From Acidovorax_G lacteus (GTDB taxonomy: Bacteria > Pseudomonadota > Gammaproteobacteria > Burkholderiales > Burkholderiaceae_C), in assembly GCF_039540375.1 (NCBI RefSeq), contig NZ_BAABEX010000029.1, positions 372,001 to 436,000 on the forward strand: a stretch of DNA of 64,000 bases, read 5' to 3'. Positions 8,788 through 17,453 of the stretch are shown in pieces. Both the position numbers and the translations under genes were made by a program. Numbering within the stretch: the stretch's first letter is position 1; each line of letters begins with the position of its first letter. The notes under the pieces were generated by a model. The model worked only from the letters and a program-made list of their open reading frames with translations, searched no databases and had not been told where the DNA came from.

Positions 8788-10236
8788 CTATTGTGCCGCC
8801 GCAGTGGCCGTGGCGTCCGTCAGGGGCAGCCGGACCACCGCGTCCAGGCCGAGCCTTCGCCCGTGTTCTTCGCGGTTGAGCAACTGGATGCTGCCGCCCA
8901 GTGCCGCCACGATCTCATGGCAGATGGCAAGGCCCAGGCCGCTGCCCGTGCGCACGTCGCCTGCCGAGAACGGCTGGAAAAGCCGTGCGGCCAATTCTGC
9001 GTCGATGCCCGGGCCGCAGTCGCTGATCGTCAGGGCCGCATGCCGCCCGTCGCTTCGCAGGTCCACGGTCAGCTCGCTGCCCTCCGGTGCGTGGCGTATG
9101 GCGTTGTGCAGCAGATTGCGCGAGAGTTCGCGCAGCATCCAGTCGTGTGCCTGCACCAGCGCAGGCTCCGTGTGAATGCCGAAGTCCAGATCCCGCTGGG
9201 CAATCAGGGGCGACAGCTCCAGCGATACGCTGCGGAGCACGTCGTCGAACCGTGTGCTTTGGGGCGCGGCCTGTTGGCGCAGTTGCTCGACCTTGGCAAG
9301 CGCCAGCATCTGGTTGGCCAGCTGGGTGGCGCGGTTTACGGTGTCGCCAATCTCGCGCAGCGCCTGCTCGGGCGGCACATCGCCCCGGCGTGCCGATTGC
9401 ACCTGGGTTTTGAGCACTGCCAGTGGGGTGCGCAGCTGGTGCGACGCATCGCGCACAAAGCGCTTCTGGTGGCGCAGCAGATGCCGCAGGCGCTGCATCA
9501 CTTCGTTGGTGGCCAGGATCAGCGGCTGCAACTCGCGCGGCGCTTCGGGGGCGGCGATCGGGCTCAGGTCTCCTTCGCGGCGGGCTTGTAGCTGGCGGCT
9601 CAGGTCGCGCACGGGCCGGGTGGCGCGCTGCACCACGAACACCACCGTGACCGCAATCACCAGCACCAGCACCGCCTGGCGCAGCAGCGTGTTGCGCAAG
9701 GTTTGCAAGGCCAGGGCTTCGCGCACCTCCAGCGTCTCGGCCACCTGGATGACCGCCATGCCGCGGCCCCGGGCGCTGGCCACGGGCTGCAGCAGCACGG
9801 CCACACGCACCGGGCGCTGGCGGAAGGTGTCGTCGTAGAAATCGACGAGTGCTGCATACGGCGGCCGGTCGGGGATGCGCCCCTGCCAGAAGGGCAGCTC
9901 GGAAAATCCAGAGATCACCTGGCCGTCGAGCGTGGAGACACGGTAGAACATGCGGCTCTGGTTGTCGGCTTCAAAAGCCTCCAGGGCCGAGTACGGCACG
10001 ATGGCCCGCAGCTGCGCGGCGTGGTCGTACCCCTGCACATCCAGTTGCTCGCCAATGCTCTTGGCCGATGCCAGCAGCGTGCGGTCGTAGGCGGTGTTCA
10101 GCGAGGCGAGCGTCTGGCCATAGTCGCTCCAGGTGTTGAAACCGATGAACACCAGCACCGGCAGCAGGATGCCGGCCAGCAGCCGACGCCGCAGCGAGGC
10201 TGTCGGCGGGCGTGGGCGCATGGCCGCAGGGTTCAT
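8788..10236 (-). CDS. tctE: TctE-type sensor histidine kinase
   Basis: Inner-membrane sensor kinase of 482 residues. It has an N-terminal membrane helix (about 17-35), a periplasmic domain of about 150 residues, a second membrane helix (about 186-203), HAMP, the dimerisation box FVRDASHQLRTPLAVLK with phospho-accepting His266, and a HATPase_c domain (NLLHNAIRHAP, SDCGPGID, GSGLGLAICHEI). The start ATG overlaps the regulator stop by 4 bases (ATGA), so the two are co-translated. Placement opposite tctCBA argues that it senses tricarboxylates such as citrate. The naming rests on that context and on architecture, not on a ligand test. Confidence 0.88.
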   Translation of the reverse strand: MNPAAMRPRPPTASLRRRLLAGILLPVLVFIGFNTWSDYGQTLASLNTAYDRTLLASAKSIGEQLDVQGYDHAAQLRAIVPYSALEAFEADNQSRMFYRVSTLDGQVISGFSELPFWQGRIPDRPPYAALVDFYDDTFRQRPVRVAVLLQPVASARGRGMAVIQVAETLEVREALALQTLRNTLLRQAVLVLVIAVTVVFVVQRATRPVRDLSRQLQARREGDLSPIAAPEAPRELQPLILATNEVMQRLRHLLRHQKRFVRDASHQLRTPLAVLKTQVQSARRGDVPPEQALREIGDTVNRATQLANQMLALAKVEQLRQQAAPQSTRFDDVLRSVSLELSPLIAQRDLDFGIHTEPALVQAHDWMLRELSRNLLHNAIRHAPEGSELTVDLRSDGRHAALTISDCGPGIDAELAARLFQPFSAGDVRTGSGLGLAICHEIVAALGGSIQLLNREEHGRRLGLDAVVRLPLTDATATAAAQ

Positions 10237-10922
10237 GGGGTTTCGTCCGCGCGCAGCAGGTAGCCCAGGCCACGCAGGGTCATCAGGGTCAGGCCTGTGC
10301 CCTGCAGTTTTTTGCGCAGGCGATACACCACGACTTCGATGGCTTCGTACTGCACATCCAGCTGACCCGGAAACACCAGCTCGTACAACCGCTCCTTGGC
10401 AACAGCGTGGCCAGGTTGCGCCAGCAGCGCGTGCATCAGCGCCAGCTCGCGCGGTGTGAGCTCCATGATGGTGCCGTCGCAGTAGATGGCACCGCTGCCT
10501 TTGTCATAACGAATCGATCCGATCTGCAGCATGCTCTCTGCCGCAGAGCGTGGTTCGGACGCACTGCTACGACGCACCAGTGCGCGCAGACGGGCCTCCA
10601 GTTCGTCCAGATCGAACGGCTTGGCCAGGTAGTCGTCGGCACCCGCATTGAGCCCGAGCACGCGGTCGCCCACGGTACCGCGCGCCGTGAGGATGAGCAC
10701 CGGCGTGCGCAGCCCGCGCGCGCGGGCCTGCTGCAGCACCTGCAGGCCGTCCAGCCCCGGCAGCGTAAGGTCGAGCACCACCGCATCGGGCGGACGCTGT
10801 GTCCAGTGGGCCAGTGCGGACAGGCCGTCGCCGCTGCTGTGCACTTCCATGCCGCGGCGGCTGAGCGCACGCTGCAGGGTGGTCTGCATGGTGGGGTCGT
10901 CTTCTACAAGCAGCAATCGCAT
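10233..10922 (-). CDS. tctD: TctD-type OmpR-family response regulator
   Basis: A 229-residue regulator. The receiver domain has the acidic pocket E7-D8-D9, phospho-acceptor Asp51 in VVLDLTLPG, and Lys101 in LAKPFD. A winged-helix DNA-binding domain of the OmpR/PhoB type follows (ELTPRELALMHALLAQPG, then VYRLRKKLQGTG). It is the first gene of the minus-strand pair with tctE. It diverges from tctC across 135 bases, where its operator for the transporter would be expected. I see no unmistakable direct repeat there. Confidence 0.9.
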   Translation of the reverse strand: MRLLLVEDDPTMQTTLQRALSRRGMEVHSSGDGLSALAHWTQRPPDAVVLDLTLPGLDGLQVLQQARARGLRTPVLILTARGTVGDRVLGLNAGADDYLAKPFDLDELEARLRALVRRSSASEPRSAAESMLQIGSIRYDKGSGAIYCDGTIMELTPRELALMHALLAQPGHAVAKERLYELVFPGQLDVQYEAIEVVVYRLRKKLQGTGLTLMTLRGLGYLLRADETP

Positions 10923-11057
10923 AGGCCCGGCACCTTAGCACTGCCGGCAGCGGCCGGGCTGATGAGTGTTTTCCCTGAGTCTGCGGACAGCCGTTTGACA
11001 GGCAGCGCGCGCATCATCGACAGCATTCCGTTCCGTTCGTTCACACAAGGAGACACC

Positions 11058-12023
11058 ATGCGTCGCGACACGTTCCTCAAATCCCTGGCCGCGCTGGCGG
11101 CCACCGGTGCGCTGCCTCTGGCCGCCCAGGCCCAGGCGGCCGCGGCGTACAAGATGCTGGTGCCGGCCAACCCGGGCGGTGGCTGGGACACCACGGGCCG
11201 CGCTCTGGGCAAGGCCATGCAGGAAGCCGGGGTGGCCAGCTCCGTTACCTACGACAACAAGGGCGGCGCTGCCGGTGCGATCGGCCTGGCCCAGTTCGTC
11301 AATTCGGCCAAGGGCGATCCGAATGCGCTGATGGTGATGGGCGCTGTGATGGTGGGCGGCATCATCACCGGCAAGCCGCCGGTGGGTCTGGACAAGGTCA
11401 CGCCGCTGGCCCGCCTGACCAGCGAATACAACGTGTTCGTCCTGCCGGCCAACTCGCCCTTCAAGACCATGAAGGACGTGGTGGACCAGCTGCGCAAGGA
11501 CCCGGGCAGCGTCAAGTGGGGCGGCGGTTCGCGCGGCTCCACCGAGCACATTGCGGCCGCCATGATCGCGCGTGAAGTGGGCGTGGACCCTGCCAAGATC
11601 AACTACGTGGCGTTCCGTGGGGGCGGAGAGGCCACGGCCGCCATCCTGGGTGGCAACGTCACCATCGGCGGCAGCGGCTACAGCGAGTTCGCTGAATACA
11701 TCGCAGCCGGCAAGATGCGCGCCATTGGCGTGACGTCGGGTGCGCGCCTCAAGGGGGTGAACGTACCCACGCTCAAAGAACAGGGCATCAACGTCGAGAT
11801 CGGCAACTGGCGCGGCGTGTACGGCGCTCCGGGCATCACGGCGGCACAGCGCAAGGACCTGATCGAAGCCCTGACCAAGACCTTCAAGCACAAGAGCTGG
11901 CAGGACGCGATGGAGAAGAACGGCTGGACGCCCGCCTGGCTGGCCGGCGACGAGTTCGCCAACTTCGTGGATTCTGAGTTTGCGAGCCTGCGTGCCACGA
12001 TGGTCAAGTCCGGCATGATCTGA
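11058..12023 (+). CDS. tctC: Tricarboxylate-binding receptor TctC (Bug family)
   Basis: Periplasmic solute-binding protein of the tripartite tricarboxylate transporter family, 321 residues. The N-terminus MRRDTFLKSLAALAATGALP begins a signal peptide ending near AQA. The first ligand-binding loop, VPANPGGGWDTTGRAL, fits the family pattern seen in citrate-type receptors. The ATG follows AAGGAG by 8 bases. tctB and tctA follow on the same strand and a matching two-component system diverges upstream, so this is a complete TctCBA-DE locus. The true ligand could be any small carboxylate. Confidence 0.92.
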   Translation: MRRDTFLKSLAALAATGALPLAAQAQAAAAYKMLVPANPGGGWDTTGRALGKAMQEAGVASSVTYDNKGGAAGAIGLAQFVNSAKGDPNALMVMGAVMVGGIITGKPPVGLDKVTPLARLTSEYNVFVLPANSPFKTMKDVVDQLRKDPGSVKWGGGSRGSTEHIAAAMIAREVGVDPAKINYVAFRGGGEATAAILGGNVTIGGSGYSEFAEYIAAGKMRAIGVTSGARLKGVNVPTLKEQGINVEIGNWRGVYGAPGITAAQRKDLIEALTKTFKHKSWQDAMEKNGWTPAWLAGDEFANFVDSEFASLRATMVKSGMI

Positions 12024-12133
12024 CGCCCGTTTTTCCACCCTCAGGGTTGGCCGCGCCGAGTGCGGCCGCCGTTGGTGCGGCGGCTGCCCCCGCGGTCTTT
12101 TTTTTGGGCGCTTGCGCCCTGGAGGCTGATGCC

Positions 12134-12649
12134 ATGACCGAACACTCTTCCCGATCTCCGACCTTGCAGACCCTGGTGGGCCTGGGCGTGGTGCTGCTGG
12201 CCCTGGGCCTGGGCTGGGGCGCGTCCACCTTGCCTTCGGATGCCGGCTACGGCGGCGTGGGGCCGAACTTCCTGCCCTGGGTGGTCAGTGCCGTGCTGCT
12301 GGTGTGCGGCGTGCTGTGCGTGCTCCATGCCCGCACCGGCGGTTTTCGCGATCTGGAAGAGGGCTCGGGCGACGCGCGTGCGCACTGGGCTGGCTTTGTG
12401 TGGGTGTCGGCCGGGCTGCTGCTCAATGCCGCGCTGATCACCACGCTGGGCTTCATCCTGAGCTGCGCGCTGTGTTTTGTGCTGGCGGTGCGCGGCTTTC
12501 GCAGCGCCGAGGGGCGGCTCGACTTGCGTCCGGTGGCCTGGTTGCGCGACACGCTGATCGGCGTGGCCGTAGCGGCCCCTGTGTACTGGATGTTCACCAA
12601 GATGCTCGCGATCAACCTGCCGGGCCTCACCTCTACCGGATGGCTCTGA
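12134..12649 (+). CDS. tctB: Tripartite tricarboxylate transporter small membrane subunit TctB
   Basis: A 171-residue membrane protein with four predicted helices: about residues 11-30 (LVGLGVVLLALGLGWG), 45-62 (FLPWVVSAVLLVCGVLC), 85-115 and 135-155. The GVGPNFLPW segment after helix 1 is typical of TctB. It is the small subunit that pairs with TctA. The chosen ATG gives the normal length; the open frame extends upstream without a better start. Between tctC and this gene lies a GC-rich stretch with CGCCGTTGGTGCGGCGGC and a T8 run (12101-12108), which may attenuate transcription after tctC. Confidence 0.9.
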   Translation: MTEHSSRSPTLQTLVGLGVVLLALGLGWGASTLPSDAGYGGVGPNFLPWVVSAVLLVCGVLCVLHARTGGFRDLEEGSGDARAHWAGFVWVSAGLLLNAALITTLGFILSCALCFVLAVRGFRSAEGRLDLRPVAWLRDTLIGVAVAAPVYWMFTKMLAINLPGLTSTGWL

Positions 12650-12662
12650 CGCCTGGACTGCC

Positions 12663-14174
12663 ATGGAAACCTGGAACCTTCTGCTGCAGGGCTTTGCCAC
12701 TGCCGCCACCCCTGTCAACCTGCTGTGGGCCTTTGTCGGCTGCATGATCGGCACCGCCGTCGGTGTGCTGCCGGGCATCGGCCCCGCCGTGGCGGTGGCC
12801 ATGCTGCTGCCCATCACCGTGAAGGTCGAGGCCACGGCCTCGATGATCTTCTTTGCCGGCATCTACTACGGGGCCATGTACGGTGGCTCGACCACCTCCA
12901 TCCTGCTGAACACGCCGGGCGAGGCAGGCTCCATGGTCACCGCCATGGAGGGCAACAAGATGGCCAAGAACGGGCGCGCCGGTGCGGCCCTGGCCACCGC
13001 GGCCATCGGCTCGTTTGTGGCGGGCACCATCGCCACGGTGCTCGTGACTTTCTTTGCGCCCATCGTGGCCGAGTACGCGGTGCGCCTCGGGCCGCCCGAG
13101 TACTTCATGCTCATGGTGCTGGCTTTCACCACGGTGAGCGCAGTGCTTGGCAAGAGCACGCTGCGCGGCATGGTGGCCTTGTTCGTGGGCCTGGCCATGG
13201 GCCTGGTGGGCATGGACCAGATCACCGGCCAGGTGCGCTACACCGCCGGCGTGCCTGAGCTCATGGACGGCATCGAAGTCGTGCTGATTGCCGTGGGCCT
13301 GTTTGCCGTGGGGGAGGCGCTCTACAACGTGCTGTACGAAGGCCGCACGGTCGAGACGCAGAACAAGCTGACCAGCACGCACATGACGCGCGCCGAGTGG
13401 AAGCGCTCGTGGCCCGCGTGGCTGCGCGCCACCTTCATCGGCTTTCCGTTCGGCACCGTGCCGGCCGGGGGCAGCGAGATCCCGACCTTCCTGAGCTACG
13501 CGACCGAGAAAAAGCTGAGCCCGCACAAGGAAGAGTTTGGCACCACGGGTGCCATTGAGGGCGTGGCGGGACCCGAGGCGGCCAACAACGCGGCCATCAC
13601 GGCCACGCTGATCCCGCTGCTCACGCTGGGCATTCCTACGTCCAACACCACGGCCATCTTGCTGGGCGCGTTCCAGAACTACGGCATTCAGCCCGGCCCG
13701 CAACTGTTCGACAAGAACGCCGCGCTGGTGTGGGCGCTGATCGCATCCATGTACATCGGCAACATCATGCTGCTGATTCTGAATCTGCCGCTCGTGGGCC
13801 TGTGGGTCAAGCTGCTGCGCATTCCCAAGAGCTACCTGTATGCGGGCATTCTGGTGTTTGCCACGCTGGGGGTGTACGGCATGCGCCAGAGCGCGTTTGA
13901 TCTGGTGCTGCTATACGCCATTGGCCTGCTCGGGGTGGTGATGCGGCGTTTCGACTTCCCGGCGGCGCCGGTGGTGGTGGGCATGATTCTGGGCCCGCTG
14001 GCCGAGGCCCAGCTGCGCAACGCCGTGTCGATCGGCGAGGGCAAGTGGACCATCTTCATCGAACGCCCGGGCTCGCTCACGCTGCTGATCGTCGTGCTGG
14101 CCGTGCTCATCGTGCCGCGCGTGATCCGCCGCTGGAGCGCCCGCCGCATGGCCGCAGCGGCGGCCCATCCCTGA
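12663..14174 (+). CDS. tctA: Tripartite tricarboxylate transporter large membrane subunit TctA
   Basis: A 503-residue polytopic membrane protein, the sodium- or proton-coupled permease of the TctCBA system. The N-terminal signature GCMIGTAVGVLPGIGPAVAV is the duplicated Tct motif. Its second copy is in the C-terminal half, around LIPLLTLGIPTSNTTAILLG, and YYGAMYGGSTTSILLNTPGE is another hallmark. About 11-12 helices are visible. It starts 13 bases after tctB. The family length (about 500) and the motifs leave little doubt. Confidence 0.95.
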   Translation: METWNLLLQGFATAATPVNLLWAFVGCMIGTAVGVLPGIGPAVAVAMLLPITVKVEATASMIFFAGIYYGAMYGGSTTSILLNTPGEAGSMVTAMEGNKMAKNGRAGAALATAAIGSFVAGTIATVLVTFFAPIVAEYAVRLGPPEYFMLMVLAFTTVSAVLGKSTLRGMVALFVGLAMGLVGMDQITGQVRYTAGVPELMDGIEVVLIAVGLFAVGEALYNVLYEGRTVETQNKLTSTHMTRAEWKRSWPAWLRATFIGFPFGTVPAGGSEIPTFLSYATEKKLSPHKEEFGTTGAIEGVAGPEAANNAAITATLIPLLTLGIPTSNTTAILLGAFQNYGIQPGPQLFDKNAALVWALIASMYIGNIMLLILNLPLVGLWVKLLRIPKSYLYAGILVFATLGVYGMRQSAFDLVLLYAIGLLGVVMRRFDFPAAPVVVGMILGPLAEAQLRNAVSIGEGKWTIFIERPGSLTLLIVVLAVLIVPRVIRRWSARRMAAAAAHP

Positions 14175-14320
14175 TAGCACCACCGGTGCGGGCCTGGTCC
14201 GCGCCGGTGCGGCGAACCCTCCACGGGGCCCCAGGCGCAGGCCTGCGGGCCCCGTGGCATTCTCCCCACCACGGAAAGGGTCCGACCTTTGGAGGCCCAG
14301 GCCCTGGATTGTACCATTGG

Positions 14321-14337
14321 ATGAGAATTATTCTCAT
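14321..14337. promoter_or_regulatory. Fur box
   Basis: ATGAGAATTATTCTCAT is a perfect palindrome around one central base and contains the 7-1-7 Fur half-site pattern TGAGAAT-T-ATTCTCA. It ends 16 bases before ATG 14354, so Fur bound there would cover the promoter or ribosome site and repress under iron sufficiency. Confidence 0.85.
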
Positions 14338-14353
14338 TTATGAGGTCCGCAAC

Positions 14354-14863
14354 ATGGCTTTCCTTGCCACCGAACATGAGGCCTTGTGCCGCCATCTGGC
14401 ACAGGCGCAGCGGCGTTGCAGCGCCGCGCTGGAGCAGCAGCAGCGCCAGCTCATCGCCGTGCAGGTTGAACTCTTGCGCACCCGGGTGCAGCTGCTGCTG
14501 CGCACCACCGAAGCGGCCTGGCTGCGCGCTGACCTGCAGGCCTTGCAAGCGGTCACGCCCGGGGGCGCGCGACGCCGAGCCATGGGGCGGCAGATCGAAC
14601 GCCTGACCGAGCAGGTGGCCCAGCTCTCGCGCTCGCTGGGGCTGGCGCAGGCACTGGCCGCTGTGGCCAGGCCCTGCCCGGACGGCACGGTCGCGGCTTG
14701 CATGACCGAGGGCGAAGCCGCACAGCGATCTGTGGCCGCTGCGGCCACACAGGCGGCGATATGCCAGGTCGGCTGCGTGGGGCAGAGCATGGCCTTGCGT
14801 GGGGAGAACGGGCGGTGCGAGCGGACGGGAGAGACCTGCGTGGTCTGGGACGGCCCCCAGTAG
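14354..14863 (+). CDS. Unrecognised protein: helical N-terminus, cysteine-rich C-terminus, behind a Fur box
   Basis: I do not recognise this 169-residue protein. Residues 1-100 are almost all helix-forming, rich in Gln, Leu, Arg and Ala, with heptad-like spacing (LEQQQRQLIAVQVELLRTR, then IERLTEQVAQLSRSL), so a coiled coil is likely. The last 65 residues carry six cysteines in the pattern C-x8-C ... C-x3-C-x14-C-x6-C. There is no signal peptide or membrane helix. GAGG sits 8 bases before the ATG. The Fur box just upstream implies iron-regulated expression. The cysteines could bind metal or an iron-sulphur cluster, but that is inference. Its place beside tctA may be coincidental, since citrate can be an iron carrier. 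Confidence 0.7.
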   Translation: MAFLATEHEALCRHLAQAQRRCSAALEQQQRQLIAVQVELLRTRVQLLLRTTEAAWLRADLQALQAVTPGGARRRAMGRQIERLTEQVAQLSRSLGLAQALAAVARPCPDGTVAACMTEGEAAQRSVAAAATQAAICQVGCVGQSMALRGENGRCERTGETCVVWDGPQ

Positions 14864-15060
14864 CCTGGCAACGCCCCTGGGGTGAGCGGTGCCGCACGGA
14901 CTGGTCGTGCGCTGACGCAACCGCCCTCACCGCTGTCCGCAGCGTCCGTGTCCGCCCGCCTGCCGTGGTCCCTGCTCGCAAGCAGCCTTGCCGACAGGGG
15001 GCCCGCCGACATTGACCCGCAGGGTGTGCCATTGGCCCCCCTACACAAGGGCTGAGTCGA
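14864..15060. other. Intergenic stretch before the repeat; no gene seen
   Basis: GC-rich, no open frame with coding character on either strand. Together with 15118-15360 it forms a 497-base gap between the Fur-box gene and the convergent amiC end, broken only by the palindromic repeat at 15061-15117. I see no promoter or hairpin other than that repeat. Confidence 0.6.
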
Positions 15061-15117
15061 TTTGCTATTAAATTGATAGCTGCTCGTGCTTGATTTGAAA
15101 GCACGAGCAGCCTTTTT
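15061..15117 (+). repeat. Palindromic repeat, full copy, terminator-like
   Basis: The cleanest copy. Module 1 is GCTATTAAATTGATAGC (15064-15080). Module 2 is a perfect 13-bp stem GCTGCTCGTGCTT / AAGCACGAGCAGC (15079-15091 and 15099-15111) with a 7-base loop and a following TTTTT. On the plus strand module 2 is a good intrinsic terminator for the Fur-box gene. Confidence 0.9.
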
Positions 15118-15360
15118 GGTGCTTGGCCCTTCGGCCTTGCCGAGGAACTGGCACCGGCCGCGGCACGCCCTGATTGGGTGCCCGAGCCGTGCCCCCGGCA
15201 GCCCGACTGCACAGGTGCGAGGGGCCGTGTGGTCCGCGGCGCGGGGCGTAGCTTTGCACGAGGCACGGGGCGCCAGACCTGCGTGCCGCGCCCCGCGGCC
15301 AGCGGGCGCTGGCTTGCGGCAGTCGCGTGTGGGCGGCCCGCATTCCGCCCGCGCCCAGCC

Positions 15361-16965
15361 TTACACCGAGCGGCTGCGCGCCAGCGGCGGGTTGCGCGCG
15401 AAGTAGCGCACGATGCCGCGCAGCAGCGCGTCGGCCATCTGTTCCTGGTATTCAGGGCTGCGCAGGCGGGCCTCTTCTTCGGGGTTGCTGATGAACGCCG
15501 TCTCGACCAGCACACTCGGAATGTCTGGGGCCTTGAGCACGGCAAAACCCGCCTGTTCCACCCGCGGCTTGTGCAAGCGGCCGATGCGGCCGATCTCGCC
15601 CAGCAGCGCCGTGCCGAGCTTGAGGCTGTCGTTGATCTGGGCCGTGGTGCTCATGTCCAGCAGCGCGCGCTGCACATGCCGGTCCTGGCTCTGCACGTTG
15701 ATGCCGCCCACCAGGTCGGCCTGGTTTTCCTTGTTGGCCAGCCAGCGCGCGGCCGTGCTCGACGCGCCGCCTTCGCTGAGCGCAAAAACGCTCGCCCCGC
15801 GCGCCGCGGGGGTGGTGAAGGCGTCGGCGTGGATGCTCACAAACAGGTCGGCCTGCACGCGGCGGGCCTTGTCCACGCGCACATGCAGCGGCACGAAGAA
15901 GTCGGCGTCGCGCGTCATCACGGCGCGCATGGGGTTGCCGCCCACGCTGGTGGCATTGATGCGGTCGCGCAGCAGGCGTGCCACGCGCAGCACCACGTCC
16001 TTTTCGCGTGTGCCGGCCGGGCCGATGGCGCCCGGGTCTTCGCCGCCGTGGCCAGGGTCGATCGCCACGATGATGATGCGGTCGGTCTGGGTGGCGGTGG
16101 CGCGCGGGGCCCCGGGTGCGGGCGCTGCGCCGGGCCGCTGGGCCACGGCCACGGGTGGGCTTGCTGGCGAGAGGGCGGGCGCTGCGGCGGCCGGGCCGGG
16201 CGCATCGGTGCCCGCGCTACCGCCCTGGCGCTGTGCGATCCAGTCGCCCAGCGGGTCGGTTGCGCTGCCGGAGGACGGGGCGCGCGCTGCGGCGCTGCCG
16301 GTGGCAGCCGGGGCAGGCGTCATGCCCAGCGGGGCCGTGGCCGCTGCGGGGCCTGGCCCAGGGGGCGTGGGGGCCGTCGGTGCAGCCGCAACGGGGGCTG
16401 CTGGTGCGGTTTCGCGCAGGCGCTCGGCGATCAGCGCCTCCAGCGGGTCCGGCGGGTCGGCCGGGTACAGGTCGAACACCAGGCGGTGCTGGTAGGCGGC
16501 CACCGGCGGCAGCGAAAACACCTGGGGCTTGGCGGGCTGTTTCAAGTCCACCACCAGGCGCACCACGCCCGGGGCGTTCTGCCCCACGCGGATACCGGCA
16601 ATGTTCGGGTCGTCGGGTTTGACCTTGGCCACCAGTTCGCGCAATTCGGGGCTGAGGTCGATGCCTTCGATGTCCACCGCCAGGCGCGGCGGCGTGGTCA
16701 CGAAAAACTGGCGCGCCACCAGCTTGCCGTCGGATTCGATGGTCACGCGCGAATAGTCGGCTGCCGGCCACACGCGCACGGCCAGAATGGTCGCGCCCCA
16801 GGCGATGTGCTGTGTGCCCAGCAGCAGCACCAGCGTGCCGCCCCGCAGCAGCGCGCGGCGCGTGGTGCCGCGCGGGGCCAGCCCGGCAGACGGCGGCGGG
16901 CCGTCGGTTGCCCAGGCGGTGTGGGCGGGTGTGGGCGGTGTGGGTGCGAGGGGGCGCTGGCTCAT
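15361..16965 (-). CDS. amiC: N-acetylmuramoyl-L-alanine amidase with Tat signal (AmiC-like)
   Basis: Periplasmic amidase that cuts the bond between MurNAc and the stem peptide and splits septal peptidoglycan. The order is a twin-arginine signal (TTRRALLRGGTLVLLLG, about residues 34-50), an AMIN domain (about 55-165, VWPAADYSRVTIESDGK), a 120-residue Ala/Pro-rich linker, and an Amidase_3 domain with the zinc-binding VAIDPGHGGEDPGAIG, then VSIHADAFT and a C-terminal VLVETAFISNPEEE. Length is 534 residues. The start ATG overlaps the tsaE stop by 4 bases; this tsaE-amidase pairing is frequent in proteobacteria. The long linker makes it larger than E. coli AmiC. Confidence 0.95.
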   Translation of the reverse strand: MSQRPLAPTPPTPAHTAWATDGPPPSAGLAPRGTTRRALLRGGTLVLLLGTQHIAWGATILAVRVWPAADYSRVTIESDGKLVARQFFVTTPPRLAVDIEGIDLSPELRELVAKVKPDDPNIAGIRVGQNAPGVVRLVVDLKQPAKPQVFSLPPVAAYQHRLVFDLYPADPPDPLEALIAERLRETAPAAPVAAAPTAPTPPGPGPAAATAPLGMTPAPAATGSAAARAPSSGSATDPLGDWIAQRQGGSAGTDAPGPAAAAPALSPASPPVAVAQRPGAAPAPGAPRATATQTDRIIIVAIDPGHGGEDPGAIGPAGTREKDVVLRVARLLRDRINATSVGGNPMRAVMTRDADFFVPLHVRVDKARRVQADLFVSIHADAFTTPAARGASVFALSEGGASSTAARWLANKENQADLVGGINVQSQDRHVQRALLDMSTTAQINDSLKLGTALLGEIGRIGRLHKPRVEQAGFAVLKAPDIPSVLVETAFISNPEEEARLRSPEYQEQMADALLRGIVRYFARNPPLARSRSV

Positions 16966-17414
16966 GCGGCCAGCTCCGCCAGCAGGCCACGGCCCAGCGC
17001 TGTGCCGGCCGTGAGGGTGATGCGCCGCTCGGTCTCGCCCAATGCCTCCAGTGCAATCTGCAGGTCGGCCGGCGGGGCCAGGCCTGCGGCCTTGTCGGGC
17101 CATTCGGCCAGCTTCAGGCCAGGGCTCGCAAAAATGTCGCGAAAGCCCGCGTCTTCCCACTCGCGCGGATCGTCAAAGCGGTAGAAGTCGAAGTGCCAGA
17201 TGGCCAGGCCGTCCGGCGCTTCGTGGGGTTCGACCACGGCATAGGTCGGGCTCTTGATGCGGCCGGTGATGCCGAGTGCGCGCAGCAGGTGGCGCACCAG
17301 CGTGGTCTTGCCCGCGCCCAGGTTGCCGTGTAGCGTGAGGTAGGCGCCGCGCAGCCCGGGCTGGCGCGCGAGCTGCGCGGCCAGCGCGGCGGTGGCGTCT
17401 TCGTCCGCGCACAC
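16962..17414 (-). CDS. tsaE: tRNA threonylcarbamoyladenosine biosynthesis ATPase TsaE
   Basis: Small ATPase that works with TsaB, TsaC and TsaD to make t6A37 on ANN-decoding tRNAs. The Walker A motif reads GNLGAGKTTL, followed by SPTYAVVEPHE and HFDFYRFDDPREWEDAG, the conserved TsaE stretches. LKLAEWPDKA matches the family's Walker-B-like EWPE. The frame stays open into queG territory, so the start is uncertain. GTG 17414 gives a 150-residue product of normal size. The gene diverges from queG with almost no gap, so their promoters must overlap. It is co-translated with amiC through an ATGA overlap. Confidence 0.88.
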   Translation of the reverse strand: MCADEDATAALAAQLARQPGLRGAYLTLHGNLGAGKTTLVRHLLRALGITGRIKSPTYAVVEPHEAPDGLAIWHFDFYRFDDPREWEDAGFRDIFASPGLKLAEWPDKAAGLAPPADLQIALEALGETERRITLTAGTALGRGLLAELAA

Positions 17415-17453
17415 CCAGGTGCGGCTGGGGGGGCTTTCTACAATCGAGCCGGT

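Noticed and set aside
15178..17184. 668-codon open frame on the plus strand opposite amiC
   Set aside because: Antisense shadow: high GC gives long stop-free frames. The product is rich in His, Arg, Gly and Ala with no domain, while amiC on the other strand has full motifs.
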